Positions 34,904-44,397 of a stretch of 64,000 nt of DNA are shown piece after piece. The translations under genes were made by a program, and so were the position numbers. Source of the stretch: Anaerocolumna jejuensis DSM 15929 (lineage in GTDB: Bacteria; Bacillota; Clostridia; Lachnospirales; Lachnospiraceae); the NCBI RefSeq assembly GCF_900142215.1, contig NZ_FRAC01000011.1, positions 124,001 to 188,000 of the forward strand, written 5' to 3'. The notes under the pieces are model-generated. The model was not told where the DNA came from. It saw only the letters and a program-made list of their open reading frames with translations, and made no database searches. Every line of letters starts with the position of its first letter. The stretch's first letter is position 1.

Positions 34904-35827
34904 TTAAGTCTGAGTCCAGGCTTTCAGCTCTGCTTCGGCAGCCAGTACATAATGCTGTCCACCGATATGCTGCTGCACTCCTTTGGTATAATCGATTCCG
35001 CTGGTGCCGTAATCGTAGGACATGGTGACACGTGTCTTTTCTACCTTGGGATTGGCCTGAGGAATGGCGGAGAGCAGGGATTTGGTATAGGGATGAATGG
35101 GATTAGAGAAAATCTCATCCTTGGTCCCGGTTTCTACCATATGTCCCAGATGCAAAACGCCTATCCTGTCTGAAATATATTTTACCATGGATAAATCGTG
35201 GGCAATGAAAAGATAAGCAGTGCCGGTTTTCTGCTGAATCGCTTTCATCAGATTGATGACCTGTGCCTGGATGGAAACATCAAGGGCACTGATGGCTTCA
35301 TCTGCTATAATCAGGTCAGGATTCATAATCAGAGCCCTGGCAATGCCGATTCGCTGTCTTTGGCCGCCGGAGAACTGGTGGGGGTACCGGTTGGCATGCT
35401 CCCTTGAAAGGCCGACCATGTCAAGTATTTGGTAGACCTTTTCCTTTCTGTCCTCCAGGGAGGTATACATGCGGTGTATATCAAGCCCCTGGGCAATGAT
35501 ATCAATTACCTTTTTACGGGGATTCAGACAGGCCATGGGGTCCTGGAATATCATCTGCATCTTTGTCCTGAGATGAGCGGTTTCCTTAGAGGAAAGCCTT
35601 CCGGATATATTTACGCCCTGAAAGAGGACATCCCCGGCTGTGGGCTCATAAAGCCGGATAATGGAACGGCCGATGGTGGATTTTCCGCTTCCGGATTCCC
35701 CTACCAGTCCATAGGTTTCACCGGGATAGAGTACAAAGGAGACACCGTCTACAGCCCTTACGGTAAACCGTCGGTTTATTCGAAAGTATTGCTTTAAGTC
35801 TTTTACTTCTAATAAAGGTTCTGGCAT
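34904..35827 (-). CDS. oppF: Oligopeptide ABC transporter ATP-binding protein OppF
   Basis: 307 aa cytosolic ATPase of a peptide importer. Walker A is GLVGESGSGKST, the ABC signature FSGGQRQRIGIARAL, and Walker B LIIADEAISALD. The C-terminal extension HPYTKSLLSAIPQANP is the oligopeptide/dipeptide transporter tail. The start has AAGGAGG inside the end of oppD, and its ATG directly follows the oppD stop, so translation should be coupled. Last gene of the opp operon; no terminator is obvious in the following 180 bases. Confidence 0.93.
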   Translation of the reverse strand: MPEPLLEVKDLKQYFRINRRFTVRAVDGVSFVLYPGETYGLVGESGSGKSTIGRSIIRLYEPTAGDVLFQGVNISGRLSSKETAHLRTKMQMIFQDPMACLNPRKKVIDIIAQGLDIHRMYTSLEDRKEKVYQILDMVGLSREHANRYPHQFSGGQRQRIGIARALIMNPDLIIADEAISALDVSIQAQVINLMKAIQQKTGTAYLFIAHDLSMVKYISDRIGVLHLGHMVETGTKDEIFSNPIHPYTKSLLSAIPQANPKVEKTRVTMSYDYGTSGIDYTKGVQQHIGGQHYVLAAEAELKAWTQT

Positions 35828-36904
35828 TTATCTCGCCTCCTTCAGCATGTAATCAATTCTTTGGCGCAGTTCTGCGGGCATTTCCACCTTAGGGGCATTT
35901 TCATGAAGAAGCCAGGTGGAGGCATAATGGGTATCGGTAATTCGGAACATCGGGGGCTCCTTGCGAAAATCAATATTAAGGGCATAGATATTTCTGGGGG
36001 CAAAGGAATCTCCTTCAATCCGGTGCAAAAGGTTCGGGGGGCTTCCCGGTATGGTATAGAGCTTATCGTCATTGCAGTTAAGGTCCGGCATGGCGGAGAG
36101 AAGGCCCCAGGTATAAGGATGCTTTGGCTCATAAAAGATTTCGTCCACCGTACCCTTCTCTATGATTTTTCCTGCATACATGACTGCCACATAGTCAGCC
36201 ACCTTTGCCACCACGCCCAAATCATGGGTGATATAAATAACCGATATGCCGGTCTTTTCCTGAACGTCCTTAATCAATTCCAGTATCTTGGACTGTATGG
36301 TAACATCCAGGGCAGTAGTGGGCTCGTCGCAGATCAGAAGTTCCGGGTCACAGGCCAGAGCAATGGCAATTACGACTCTTTGGCGCATACCGCCGGAGAG
36401 CTGATGGGGATAATTCTTCATCCGCTTTTCCGGATTAGTGATACCAACCAGCTCCAGGAGGGACACTGCCTTTTGGTAGGCTTCCTTTTTCGAAGTATTA
36501 TAGTGGTAGATCATACCCTCCATAATCTGAGCCCCAATGGTCATGGTGGGATTTAAGGAGGTCATAGGGTCCTGAAATACCATTGAGATACGCTTTCCAT
36601 TAATGCGCTTTCGCATCTCTTTTTTGGAAAATTTTAAAAGATCCTCCTTTATCTCGTCTTTTCCCCTGTGATAGGTGAATTCAATGCTTCCGCTGTCTAT
36701 TCTGCCATTGTTGCTTAAAATGCCCATGATGGCTTTTACGGTTACGGATTTGCCGCTGCCGCTTTCCCCTACAATAGCCAGTGTCTCTCCCTTATAAAGA
36801 GAGAGGTTCATACCTCTTATAACATTTACCTCACCGGCAGAGGTCTTAAAGGTGATGGAGAGGTCCTTAATGGAAAGGACTTTCTCCTTCTTATTATTTT
36901 CCAT
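35828..36904 (-). CDS. oppD: Oligopeptide ABC transporter ATP-binding protein OppD
   Basis: 358 aa. Walker A IVGESGSGKSVTVKAIMG, signature LSGGMRQRVVIAIAL and Walker B LLICDEPTTALD are all intact; HPYTWGLLSAMPDLN is the peptide-transporter C-terminal motif. It forms the ATPase heterodimer with OppF. The ATG at 36904 follows GGGAGG by five bases. The frame runs 30 codons further to a TTG at 36994, but that start lacks a ribosome site and would almost touch oppC. It is followed without a gap by oppF. Confidence 0.93.
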   Translation of the reverse strand: MENNKKEKVLSIKDLSITFKTSAGEVNVIRGMNLSLYKGETLAIVGESGSGKSVTVKAIMGILSNNGRIDSGSIEFTYHRGKDEIKEDLLKFSKKEMRKRINGKRISMVFQDPMTSLNPTMTIGAQIMEGMIYHYNTSKKEAYQKAVSLLELVGITNPEKRMKNYPHQLSGGMRQRVVIAIALACDPELLICDEPTTALDVTIQSKILELIKDVQEKTGISVIYITHDLGVVAKVADYVAVMYAGKIIEKGTVDEIFYEPKHPYTWGLLSAMPDLNCNDDKLYTIPGSPPNLLHRIEGDSFAPRNIYALNIDFRKEPPMFRITDTHYASTWLLHENAPKVEMPAELRQRIDYMLKEAR

Positions 36905-37004
36905 GGCTTCCTCCCATTCCGCCGCCTGCTGCGGCACAAAGTATTCCGGCGGGCTTTGCTCTTTCTTCTGCCAATAAATGAAAAATGGTATCAATCTTCA
37001 TCCC

Positions 37005-38066
37005 TTATACCTCCTTCATTTTCGGGTCAAAGGCATCCCTCAGACCGTCTGCCATCAGGTTAAAGCTCAGCATGATAATTGCCAGCACGATTACGGGAAA
37101 TATAATCATGTAAGGATGGGTGGTAAAGGATTTAAAGGCATCACTGATTAATGTACCAAGAGAGGCTAATGGCTGGGGTACCCCAAGGCCGATAAAGGCC
37201 AGGAAAGCCTCGGTAAAGATGGCATTGGGTATGGAAAACATGGACATAACGATTAGCTGCCCGAATATATTCGGAAGGATTTCACGGAATATAATAAAGA
37301 AATCTCTGGCGCCCAAGGTCTTTGAGGCCAGTATAAATTCCTGCTCCTTCAGCTTTAATACCTGGGCCCTTGCAATCTTGCTCATGCCAATCCAGCCCGT
37401 TATGGCCAGGGCCAGGGTAATAGTCAGAAGTCCGGGCCGGAATACCAGGATTAGCAGGGTTACAATAACAAGAGTAGGAATACCATTTAAGATTTCTGAA
37501 AATCTTTGGAGAACCATATCCACCCGGCCGCCAAAGTAACCGGAGATAAGTCCGTATACCATGCCAAAGCACATGTCCACAAGAACGGCTATCAGGGCAA
37601 TATAGAGGGAGATACGGGTTCCAATCCAGGTTCTGGTGAAAATATCACGTCCAAGAACATCGGTGCCGAACCAGTAATAAACATTCTCAAGGCCTGTGGT
37701 TTTGGTTGAATCCTTTGAGATATATTTATTTTGCTCTACCGTTCCCTTGGAGGTATGCATCTTTTCCGAGCCATCCATAAAGCCGGTTTTTTCAAGGCCC
37801 TGCACCCTCGGGGCAAGATTCTGGTGAGTTATGTTTTGGTCATAGTAAGTGCGGCCACTGAGGTTCGGACCGATAATAGCCATAAGGATAATAAGAAGGA
37901 TGAAGATAAGCCCGGTAACAGCCCCCTTATTCTTTGTAAAGCGATTGATAATATCATGCCAGTAGGACTGGCTGGCATAGGTTTCATCCACCTGGGATAC
38001 CTTATCACTGCCTACCAGGTCAAAATCGTCTGGCAGAAATTCTATTTCTGAATTACAATTAATCAT
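37005..38066 (-). CDS. oppC: Oligopeptide ABC transporter permease OppC
   Basis: 353 aa with an extended N-terminus, one membrane segment at about 55-75, a large extracytoplasmic loop, and five further segments. The EAA-like loop (ASKTLGARDFFIIFREILPN) that docks to the ATPases is present. The ATG at 38066 is chosen because AGGGGG lies about five bases upstream, while a second ATG at 38072 abuts it. The start overlaps the end of oppB by eight bases. Confidence 0.92.
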   Translation of the reverse strand: MINCNSEIEFLPDDFDLVGSDKVSQVDETYASQSYWHDIINRFTKNKGAVTGLIFILLIILMAIIGPNLSGRTYYDQNITHQNLAPRVQGLEKTGFMDGSEKMHTSKGTVEQNKYISKDSTKTTGLENVYYWFGTDVLGRDIFTRTWIGTRISLYIALIAVLVDMCFGMVYGLISGYFGGRVDMVLQRFSEILNGIPTLVIVTLLILVFRPGLLTITLALAITGWIGMSKIARAQVLKLKEQEFILASKTLGARDFFIIFREILPNIFGQLIVMSMFSIPNAIFTEAFLAFIGLGVPQPLASLGTLISDAFKSFTTHPYMIIFPVIVLAIIMLSFNLMADGLRDAFDPKMKEV

Positions 38067-39000
38067 TGCCATCCCCCTTTACAAGTCTGATTCTGGGATC
38101 GATAACGCCGTACAGGATATCGACGATAAGCATTATACCGATATACATTAAGCTGTAGATAAAGGTCAGCGCCACAACGACATTATAGTCATTGGATTGT
38201 ATGGCGGATACCAAAAGGCTTCCGATGCCCGGTATGGAAAAGAGCTTTTCAATAACGAGGCTTCCTGTCATCAGGCCGACTACCAGGGGAGCCAGTACGG
38301 TTATGATAGGAATCAGGGCATTTCTTAAGGCATGGCGGAAGATAAGCCGAAAACTGTTGATGCCTTTGCTTTCTGCAAGAAGCATATAGTCAGAGCCGAG
38401 GACCTCAAGCATTTCCGTTCTTGTAAACCTGGCAACGGTTGCAATGGTAAACATACAGAGAGAAACCGTAGGCAGAACAGAGGATTGGAAGGGTTCCTTT
38501 GCCTCATACAGGATAGGAAACCATTTTAAGCGGAAGCCCAGGCTGTAGATTAAAGCCATGGCAAATACATAGGAAGGAAGGCTCACACCCAGTACGGAAA
38601 TTACCGTTGTAATAGTATCAAATATGGTATTATGCTTAATGGCGGCAATTAAACCAAGAATAAGGCCTACAGCTGTTCCGATAAGGATTGCCTGGCCGCC
38701 CAGCCGTAAGGATATGGGAAGCCTTGTCTCAAGCAGGGAAGTAATGGGTGTATTTTTGGATATCGTATAAGAGACTCCGAAGTCACCGGAGAGCATTGCC
38801 TTAATATAATTTAAGAACCGAATCATTATGGGCTTATCCAAGCCGTATTTTTGGTTTAAGATTGCCTTTTGCGCGGCAGTCAGTTTCTCATCATTAAAGG
38901 GCGAACCGGGCATAAACTCCAGCATTAGGAACAATACCAGTAAGATAACCAGCAATGTTACGAAAGAAATTGCTACCCTTTTTAAAATATATTTTTTCAC
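38059..39000 (-). CDS. oppB: Oligopeptide ABC transporter permease OppB
   Basis: 313 aa. KKYILKRVAISFVTLLVILL opens the first membrane segment as in OppB/DppB. GDFGVSYTISKNTPITSLL and the docking loop AESKGINSFRLIFRHALRNALIP are diagnostic. The GTG at 39000 follows AAGGAGAG; the ATG at 39027 adds nine residues not seen in the family and is less likely. A strong hairpin lies between oppA and this gene. Pairs with OppC. Confidence 0.92.
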   Translation of the reverse strand: MKKYILKRVAISFVTLLVILLVLFLMLEFMPGSPFNDEKLTAAQKAILNQKYGLDKPIMIRFLNYIKAMLSGDFGVSYTISKNTPITSLLETRLPISLRLGGQAILIGTAVGLILGLIAAIKHNTIFDTITTVISVLGVSLPSYVFAMALIYSLGFRLKWFPILYEAKEPFQSSVLPTVSLCMFTIATVARFTRTEMLEVLGSDYMLLAESKGINSFRLIFRHALRNALIPIITVLAPLVVGLMTGSLVIEKLFSIPGIGSLLVSAIQSNDYNVVVALTFIYSLMYIGIMLIVDILYGVIDPRIRLVKGDGND

Positions 39001-39034
39001 GTAACCCACTCTCCTTACCATATACAATGCATAA

Positions 39035-39076
39035 ATGACGCTGTCACAGGTGCGGTAACACGCCAGACAGCGTCAT
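39035..39076 (-). promoter_or_regulatory. Intercistronic hairpin between oppA and oppB
   Basis: ATGACGCTGTC (39035-39045) pairs perfectly with GACAGCGTCAT (39066-39076). No T-run follows on either strand, so it is more likely a 3'-end stabiliser of oppA mRNA or a processing site than a terminator. Confidence 0.6.
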
Positions 39077-39164
39077 GCATATATATGGATATCTGTTTAA
39101 TATATTACTTTCATGATTTTATAGAATTAACCTTAATATCCGGAACTGAAATTAGTATCCCGGT

Positions 39165-40865
39165 TTATTTCTTTGTGGCATCCTTGTAGATACGGTTGAT
39201 TCCTACGGAATGGAATTCAATGCCTTCAACACCGGATTTAATCATAACGGCATCGCCCTTCTGGTATACGGGGAAGATTACGGCATCATCCATTGCAATC
39301 TTTTCTGCTTTCTTTAAAGCATCCCATCTTGCAGCAGGATCCAGGGCAAGGTCACCCTTCTTAGCAGATTCGATAATCTTATCATACTCGGAATTGGACC
39401 AGAAGCCATAGTTGTTGGAATTGCCCGTTACCCACATATCCAGATAGGTCATAGGGTCTGCGTAATCAGGGCCCCAACGGGTAAGTCCAAGTTCAAAGTC
39501 CCCGGACTGCATTCTTTCCACACGGTTCTTCTTTGGCATTGTTTCAAGCTCAATTGTGATACCGGGAAGGTTGGCCTGAATTTCAGCCTGGATAAACTGT
39601 GCCACGTTCTGAGCGGATTCGGTATCCTCTACAATCATAGTGTATTTTAATTTGCTTACACCAAGCTCGGACTGTGCCTTTTTCCAGTAGTCCTTAGCCT
39701 TTTCCTTATCGGTGGAAAGGTAGGTACCGGTTGTTTCACGGAAATCCTTTCCGTCAGGACCGGTAGCAAGAAGGGTAGGAACTGCGAAGTCGGCTACAAT
39801 GGAACCATCCTTTAATATGCTGCTTACAATAGCAGATTTGTCATAGGAAAGGGCAAGAGCCATACGGAGATTTAAATTCTCAAGGCCTTTTACTTTCTGG
39901 TTTGGTGAGATATACCACAAATAGCCTGCCATAATATTGTGGAATTCCGGGTCGGACTGGAATTGCTCTACCTGTTCACCGGAAAGAGTAACCACATCCA
40001 GGTCACCGTTCTGGTATGAGAGCATAGCAGTCTGGGAATCCTTGATTACCTGATAGTTGATACCGCTCAGGCTTACCTTGCCGGTATCCCAGTAGTCAGG
40101 ATTTTTTTCTAAGGTAATTGTGGTAGCTGCAGGCTCATAAGAAGTAAGCTTAAAGGCACCGTTGCTTAAGATGGTATCCGGTGAAGTACCGTAGCTGTCA
40201 CCTGCCTGGGTAAAGAAAGCTTCATTTACCGGCATAAAGGAAGGGAATGCCATCAGGGATTCAAAGAAAGGAACCGGAACGTCAAGCTGCACTACCAGGG
40301 TTTTCTCATCCTTTGCTGTTACGCCTAATTCTTCAATACCCTTCTTACCGGCTATGATGTCAGTGGCATTTTTGATATTTGCAATTTCAGCAATAAAAGA
40401 ATATTCACTGGCAACCTTGGGGTCTACCAGTCTCCTCCAGGCAAATACAAAGTCAGCTGCAGTAACGGGGGTTCCGTTGGACCATTTTGCATCCTTTAAG
40501 GTAAAGGTATATGTAAGTCCGTCGTCACTCTTTTGTACACCATCTGCCATAGCAAGAGCCGGAAGACCGGAAGCATCAATGGTGTAAAGACCTTCCGTAA
40601 TATCGGATAATACTTCAAAGGAAGTACCGTCCGTTGCTATCTGGGGGTCCAGGGAAGCAACTTCCACGTCAAATTGAACATTTAATGCATTGCCTCCCGC
40701 AGCGCTGTCGGCTCCGGTATTTTCACCTGTACCCTCTGTAGCGGCCGGTGAATCAGTTGCGGCGGTATTCGCCTCTGTTGGGGTATTTTTGCCGCCGCAG
40801 GCGGTTAAGGAAAATACCATAACAAGAGAAAAGAATATCGCCATTCGTTTTTTTACTTTTCCCAC
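39165..40865 (-). CDS. oppA: Oligopeptide-binding lipoprotein OppA
   Basis: 566 aa extracellular solute-binding protein, family 5. The N-terminus MAIFFSLVMVFSLTACGGKN is a lipoprotein signal with the lipobox Cys near residue 23. A Thr/Ala/Gly linker leads to SLDPQIATDGTSFEVLSDITEGLY, then FTLKDAKWSNGTPVTAADFVFAW, the family signature. It delivers peptides to OppBC. The GTG start follows AAAGGAGG by seven bases; no closer ATG has support. First gene of the oppABCDF operon, under a sigma-A promoter and a leader terminator. Confidence 0.94.
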   Translation of the reverse strand: MGKVKKRMAIFFSLVMVFSLTACGGKNTPTEANTAATDSPAATEGTGENTGADSAAGGNALNVQFDVEVASLDPQIATDGTSFEVLSDITEGLYTIDASGLPALAMADGVQKSDDGLTYTFTLKDAKWSNGTPVTAADFVFAWRRLVDPKVASEYSFIAEIANIKNATDIIAGKKGIEELGVTAKDEKTLVVQLDVPVPFFESLMAFPSFMPVNEAFFTQAGDSYGTSPDTILSNGAFKLTSYEPAATTITLEKNPDYWDTGKVSLSGINYQVIKDSQTAMLSYQNGDLDVVTLSGEQVEQFQSDPEFHNIMAGYLWYISPNQKVKGLENLNLRMALALSYDKSAIVSSILKDGSIVADFAVPTLLATGPDGKDFRETTGTYLSTDKEKAKDYWKKAQSELGVSKLKYTMIVEDTESAQNVAQFIQAEIQANLPGITIELETMPKKNRVERMQSGDFELGLTRWGPDYADPMTYLDMWVTGNSNNYGFWSNSEYDKIIESAKKGDLALDPAARWDALKKAEKIAMDDAVIFPVYQKGDAVMIKSGVEGIEFHSVGINRIYKDATKK

Positions 40866-40890
40866 AAATGTTCCTCCTTTTTATAATACG

Positions 40891-40926
40891 AAAAAACAGC
40901 CGCAAAAAGGAAACCTTTCGCGACTG
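40891..40926 (-). terminator. Leader terminator (attenuator) before oppA
   Basis: On the minus strand CAGTCGCGAAAGG pairs with CCTTTTTGCGGCTG, followed by six T at 40896-40891. It lies between the promoter and the oppA ribosome site, inside the leader. Confidence 0.7.
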
Positions 40927-40952
40927 CTCTGTCTCGTAAATATTATGGGTAT

Positions 40953-40980
40953 ATTATATTATAATTATTGTATTTGTCAA
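40953..40980 (-). promoter_or_regulatory. oppA promoter
   Basis: Minus strand: TTGACA (40980-40975), 16-base spacer, TATAAT (40958-40953), both boxes perfect. Transcription would begin near 40946, giving a leader of about 80 bases. Confidence 0.75.
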
Positions 40981-41103
40981 CTATAAATTGTAATTTTAGA
41001 TAACATTGTTTAGTTGTTGTATAATATTTGTTAAAAAATAAAAGCGTCTTACATTTTGCTTGTAATAACGCCTTTATTTTTACAACCATTATTTTATTAT
41101 GAT

Positions 41104-42321
41104 TTATTCAAAATGCGTAAGTATTTTTCCGTTATGGTCAGTTACATACCATTTGATACTGATGATTTTTCCTCTCCATCCGTAGGTGCTGTCATTATAG
41201 TCCACACATTCGACCGGTACGAGGAAATACTGTCCCAGGGAGGTTATACTTGCAGTATAGGACAGCTTGCTGTTTTGAGTATAGGGTATTTTAATAAAAT
41301 CCTTCTTCAGGTTCTTATTTTTGGTTCCCGCAGTAAAACGGGATACGCTGATAGATTTCTTATTAACAGAGGCTTTATAGGCGTAGCTGCCTATGACATT
41401 ATAGTATTCTGTGTCGGATACCGGACAGGTGAAGGTGGTCAGCTTACCGGAGGTCACATTATAGGAATGATGCTTATAGGTACTTTGCATTTCATCAAAA
41501 TAAATGCTGCTGCCACTGTAGCTGATCGAAGGTACAATCATCTGATCCGTGATGACAGTACTTTTCTTAGCTGCGGTATCGAACTTTACCAAGGTTCCAT
41601 ACCAGAAGCTTCCGCTTCCCTGATAGGTTCCGTATTGATAATAAAGATTACCCTTTATGGACACCACATCCGAAATTGCCGGCGGATTGTCGGTATCCGG
41701 CTCAGCTTTAAGCTTGAGGGATGACAATAGTGCGGGCTTTGCCTTGCCGCTTTTTAATGACAATAGCTCAATCCGGAAGGGAGAGCCTTTATACTGTCCA
41801 AAGTAAAGGGTGCTGCCTATGTTTTTTATATATTTAAAGCTGCTGTTGCCTTTATATATAAGTACATCCTTACCGCCTGTATAAGATTTCCTGTAAAGAA
41901 GACAATTTTTTTCGTTTTCTATTGTATAATAGATACCGCTTTTATCAGCATAGCATACTACGCCCTTGCTAAGGGTTTGAGGGGTACCACCATCAAGGGA
42001 AACGGAATAGGTGGTCGAGCCTGTGCCTTTGGCATTATCACTTGTATAATACAGGGTGTTGTTATAGGTTACCAGAGCTGTAATATAGGTATCAGAGGAG
42101 GCTATTTTGGTTTTTGTACCGGTTTTAGGATTTAAACGGTAAATATTATAAGAACTTCCTTCCACAGTAGGGATATAATAAATATTACCATCGCTCTCGA
42201 TCATTTTGGAGTATTCATATACAATTCCTGCTGCCTGGGCGGTGCCGGTGTTCAGCATTACGACTGTAAGCAGGATGGTAAGAATAATACAGGTTATCTT
42301 TTTTAAGGGTTTTGATTTCAT
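41104..42321 (-). CDS. Secreted beta-propeller protein, DUF5050-like
   Basis: 405 aa. A signal peptide ends near residue 31 (LLTVVMLNTGTAQAAG). The mature part is made of repeated beta strands of the form DGNIYYIPTVEGSSYNIYRLNPKTGTKTKI, YNNTLYYTSDNAKGTG and GSTLYFGQYKGSPFRIELLSL, as in DUF5050 or WD-like propellers of clostridia. There are no catalytic residues to point to. The ATG follows AAGGAGG. A 9-bp hairpin (CCTTCATTA/TAATGAAGG) lies at 42362-42389 in its leader. It stands alone. A binding or wall-associated role is only inferred. Confidence 0.75.
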   Translation of the reverse strand: MKSKPLKKITCIILTILLTVVMLNTGTAQAAGIVYEYSKMIESDGNIYYIPTVEGSSYNIYRLNPKTGTKTKIASSDTYITALVTYNNTLYYTSDNAKGTGSTTYSVSLDGGTPQTLSKGVVCYADKSGIYYTIENEKNCLLYRKSYTGGKDVLIYKGNSSFKYIKNIGSTLYFGQYKGSPFRIELLSLKSGKAKPALLSSLKLKAEPDTDNPPAISDVVSIKGNLYYQYGTYQGSGSFWYGTLVKFDTAAKKSTVITDQMIVPSISYSGSSIYFDEMQSTYKHHSYNVTSGKLTTFTCPVSDTEYYNVIGSYAYKASVNKKSISVSRFTAGTKNKNLKKDFIKIPYTQNSKLSYTASITSLGQYFLVPVECVDYNDSTYGWRGKIISIKWYVTDHNGKILTHFE

Positions 42322-42361
42322 TTTAACCTCCTTTTTATTTATTAAAATTTTAAATTTTGAC

Positions 42362-42389
42362 CCTTCATTAATCTAATGTGTAATGAAGG
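42362..42389 (-). promoter_or_regulatory. Leader hairpin upstream of the DUF5050-like gene
   Basis: CCTTCATTA (42362-42370) pairs with TAATGAAGG (42381-42389), about 40 bases before the ATG. No T-run. Confidence 0.4.
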
Positions 42390-42464
42390 CCAGCAGTGAC
42401 ACACTAAAAGCAATGCTTTCCCAGCACGCCATAAGATTGACTGAGGATTTTGTAGGCACAAACA

Positions 42465-42535
42465 TGTGTGTGAAAATTGTTTTTTATTTTCATACTGCAT
42501 GCAGATGTGTCATAAATCAGTGTGAAATGTCTTAT
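42465..42535. repeat. Copy of the intergenic TGTGAAA repeat family
   Basis: GTGTGTGAAAATTG with TATTTTCATAC forms an imperfect inverted repeat. TGCATGCAGATGTGTCATAA and ATCAGTGTGAAATGT resemble 23835-23875. Confidence 0.55.
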
Positions 42536-42563
42536 ATGTACTGCCTTTCCAAACATAAGGAAA

Positions 42564-42603
42564 CAGGCGGCCGCCTGTAATACTGCTGCAGGCGGCCGCC
42601 TTT
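42564..42603 (-). terminator. Hairpin after the hydA operon
   Basis: CAGGCGGCCGCCTG (42564-42577) pairs with its near-copy at 42589-42601. It is very GC-rich, with two NotI-type octamers. Only a weak T-run follows on the minus strand. Confidence 0.6.
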
Positions 42604-42613
42604 ATAAATTATA

Positions 42614-44365
42614 TTATTTTATGCCGTTAACGGTTCTCTTAACATAGCTTGTATGAAGAACCTCATGAGCCTTATGGCTGCCGGGCTTACCGAAATACTC
42701 GGCATAAAGCTGCTTGATGGCAGGATTCTCATGGGATTTTCTATAAGGCATGGAGCTGTCAAGATCATATAATACCTTGGCACGCATTGCTCTGATATCG
42801 TTAAAGTTACGGATACTTGCAGGTACCTGAGGCATACCGCCGCCGTTTACACAGCCGCCGGGACAGCCCATGATTTCGATAAAGTGATATTCTGCCTCAC
42901 CGTTCTTAACCTTTGTAAGCAGTTCTTTGGCATTGGACAGGCCGGAAGCTACAGCTACCTTAACGTCCATTCCGGCTACATTATAAGTAGCTTCCTTGAT
43001 ACCATTGATACCTCTTACTTCCTTGAAGTCAAGATTCTTTAATTCTTCACCGGTTAATTCCTCCACTGCGGTACGAAGAGCAGCTTCCATAACACCGCCG
43101 GTAGCACCGAAGATTACGCCGGCACCGGTAGACATACCAAGAGGGGAATCGAATTCTTCATCGGGAAGGGAGTGGAAATTAATACCTGCACGGTTAATCA
43201 TTCTTCCAAGCTCTCTTACGGTCAGTGCAATATCAACATCTGCTACGCCTGCCGCATCCTGGTCCTCTCTGCCGACCTCAAATTTCTTGGCAGTACAGGG
43301 CATGATACTTACCATTACGATATCCTTCGGGTCAATGCCCATCTTCTCAGCATAATAGGTCTTTGCAGTGGCACCAAACATCTGCTGGGGAGACTTACAG
43401 CTTGATAAGTTCTCTGTCATATCAGGGAAATAGTGCTCGCAGTACTTAACCCAGCCGGGAGAACAGGAGGTGATTAAAGGCAGAACACCGCCGTTCTGTA
43501 CACGGTCAAGGAACTCATGAGCTTCTTCCATGATTGTCAGGTCGGCAGCAAAATCCGTATCAAATACCTTATCAAAACCAAGTCTTCTAAGGGCTGATAC
43601 CATCTTGCCCTCTACATTGGTACCGATGGGAAGGCCGAATTCTTCGCCAAGTCCTGCACGAACGGAAGGAGCTGTCTGAACGATAACATGCTTGGTGGAA
43701 TCTGCAATTGCTTCAAATACCTCGGAGGTATAATCCTTTTCGGATAAAGCGCCGGTAGGACATACAGCGATACACTGGCCGCAGGATACGCAGCTTGTTT
43801 CGCCAAGGCCCATGTCAAAGGGTGATGCAATATTCGTCTGGAAACCACGGGCATTGGGTCCTATAACGCCGATGCTCTGTACCTTGTCACAGACAGCGGA
43901 GCAGCGTCTGCAAAGAATACATTTATTGTTATCACGGTACATATGAGCTGCGGAATAATCGATTTCATAATGAGGATTTTCTCCGTCATAACGGCCCTCA
44001 TCCTCTACTTTTAAGTCCTTGCATAATTTCTGAAGCTCGCAGTCGCCGCTTCTGATACAGTATAAACATTTTCTGTCATGAGTGGAAAGAATCAATTCCA
44101 GTGTTTTTTTTCTGGAATCCAATACCTTGGGAGTATTGGTCCATACTTCCATACCCTCATTTACGGGATATACACAGGAAGCAACAAGGCTTCTGGCGCC
44201 TTTTACTTCTACTACGCAGATACGGCAGGCTCCGATTTCATTGATTTCCTTCAGATAGCAAAGGGTGGGAATCTCAATGTGTGCTAACTTTGCAGCTTCT
44301 AGAATAGTGGAGCCCTTGGGTACAGCGATATCTGTACCGTTTATTTTTATATTAACGGTTTCCAT
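42614..44365 (-). CDS. hydA: NADH/ferredoxin-dependent [FeFe]-hydrogenase catalytic subunit HydA (HndD-like)
   Basis: 583 aa cytosolic subunit that makes H2 at the H-cluster. Domain order: 2Fe-2S plant-type ferredoxin (LCYLKEINEIGACRIC, about 35-50), His/Cys 4Fe-4S site (HDRKCLYCIRSGDCELQKLC, 96-115), two 4Fe-4S (CILCRRCSAVC, CVSCGQCIAVC), the H-cluster domain and a small-subunit tail. Motifs L1 TSCSPGW (299-305), L2 IMPCTAKKFE (C357) and L3 MGCPGGCVNGGG are present. The TSCSPGW form is usual in HndD-type subunits. The ATG at 44365 follows AGGAGG; the frame upstream to 44458 is spurious. Last gene of the operon. Confidence 0.95.
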   Translation of the reverse strand: METVNIKINGTDIAVPKGSTILEAAKLAHIEIPTLCYLKEINEIGACRICVVEVKGARSLVASCVYPVNEGMEVWTNTPKVLDSRKKTLELILSTHDRKCLYCIRSGDCELQKLCKDLKVEDEGRYDGENPHYEIDYSAAHMYRDNNKCILCRRCSAVCDKVQSIGVIGPNARGFQTNIASPFDMGLGETSCVSCGQCIAVCPTGALSEKDYTSEVFEAIADSTKHVIVQTAPSVRAGLGEEFGLPIGTNVEGKMVSALRRLGFDKVFDTDFAADLTIMEEAHEFLDRVQNGGVLPLITSCSPGWVKYCEHYFPDMTENLSSCKSPQQMFGATAKTYYAEKMGIDPKDIVMVSIMPCTAKKFEVGREDQDAAGVADVDIALTVRELGRMINRAGINFHSLPDEEFDSPLGMSTGAGVIFGATGGVMEAALRTAVEELTGEELKNLDFKEVRGINGIKEATYNVAGMDVKVAVASGLSNAKELLTKVKNGEAEYHFIEIMGCPGGCVNGGGMPQVPASIRNFNDIRAMRAKVLYDLDSSMPYRKSHENPAIKQLYAEYFGKPGSHKAHEVLHTSYVKRTVNGIK

Positions 44366-44397
44366 CTTTAACCTCCTATAATTAGTATAAACGGGTC

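Noticed and set aside
36905..36994. N-terminal extension of oppD from a TTG at 36994
   Set aside because: The ATG at 36904 has GGGAGG at good spacing and starts the conserved domain; the extension has no ribosome site.
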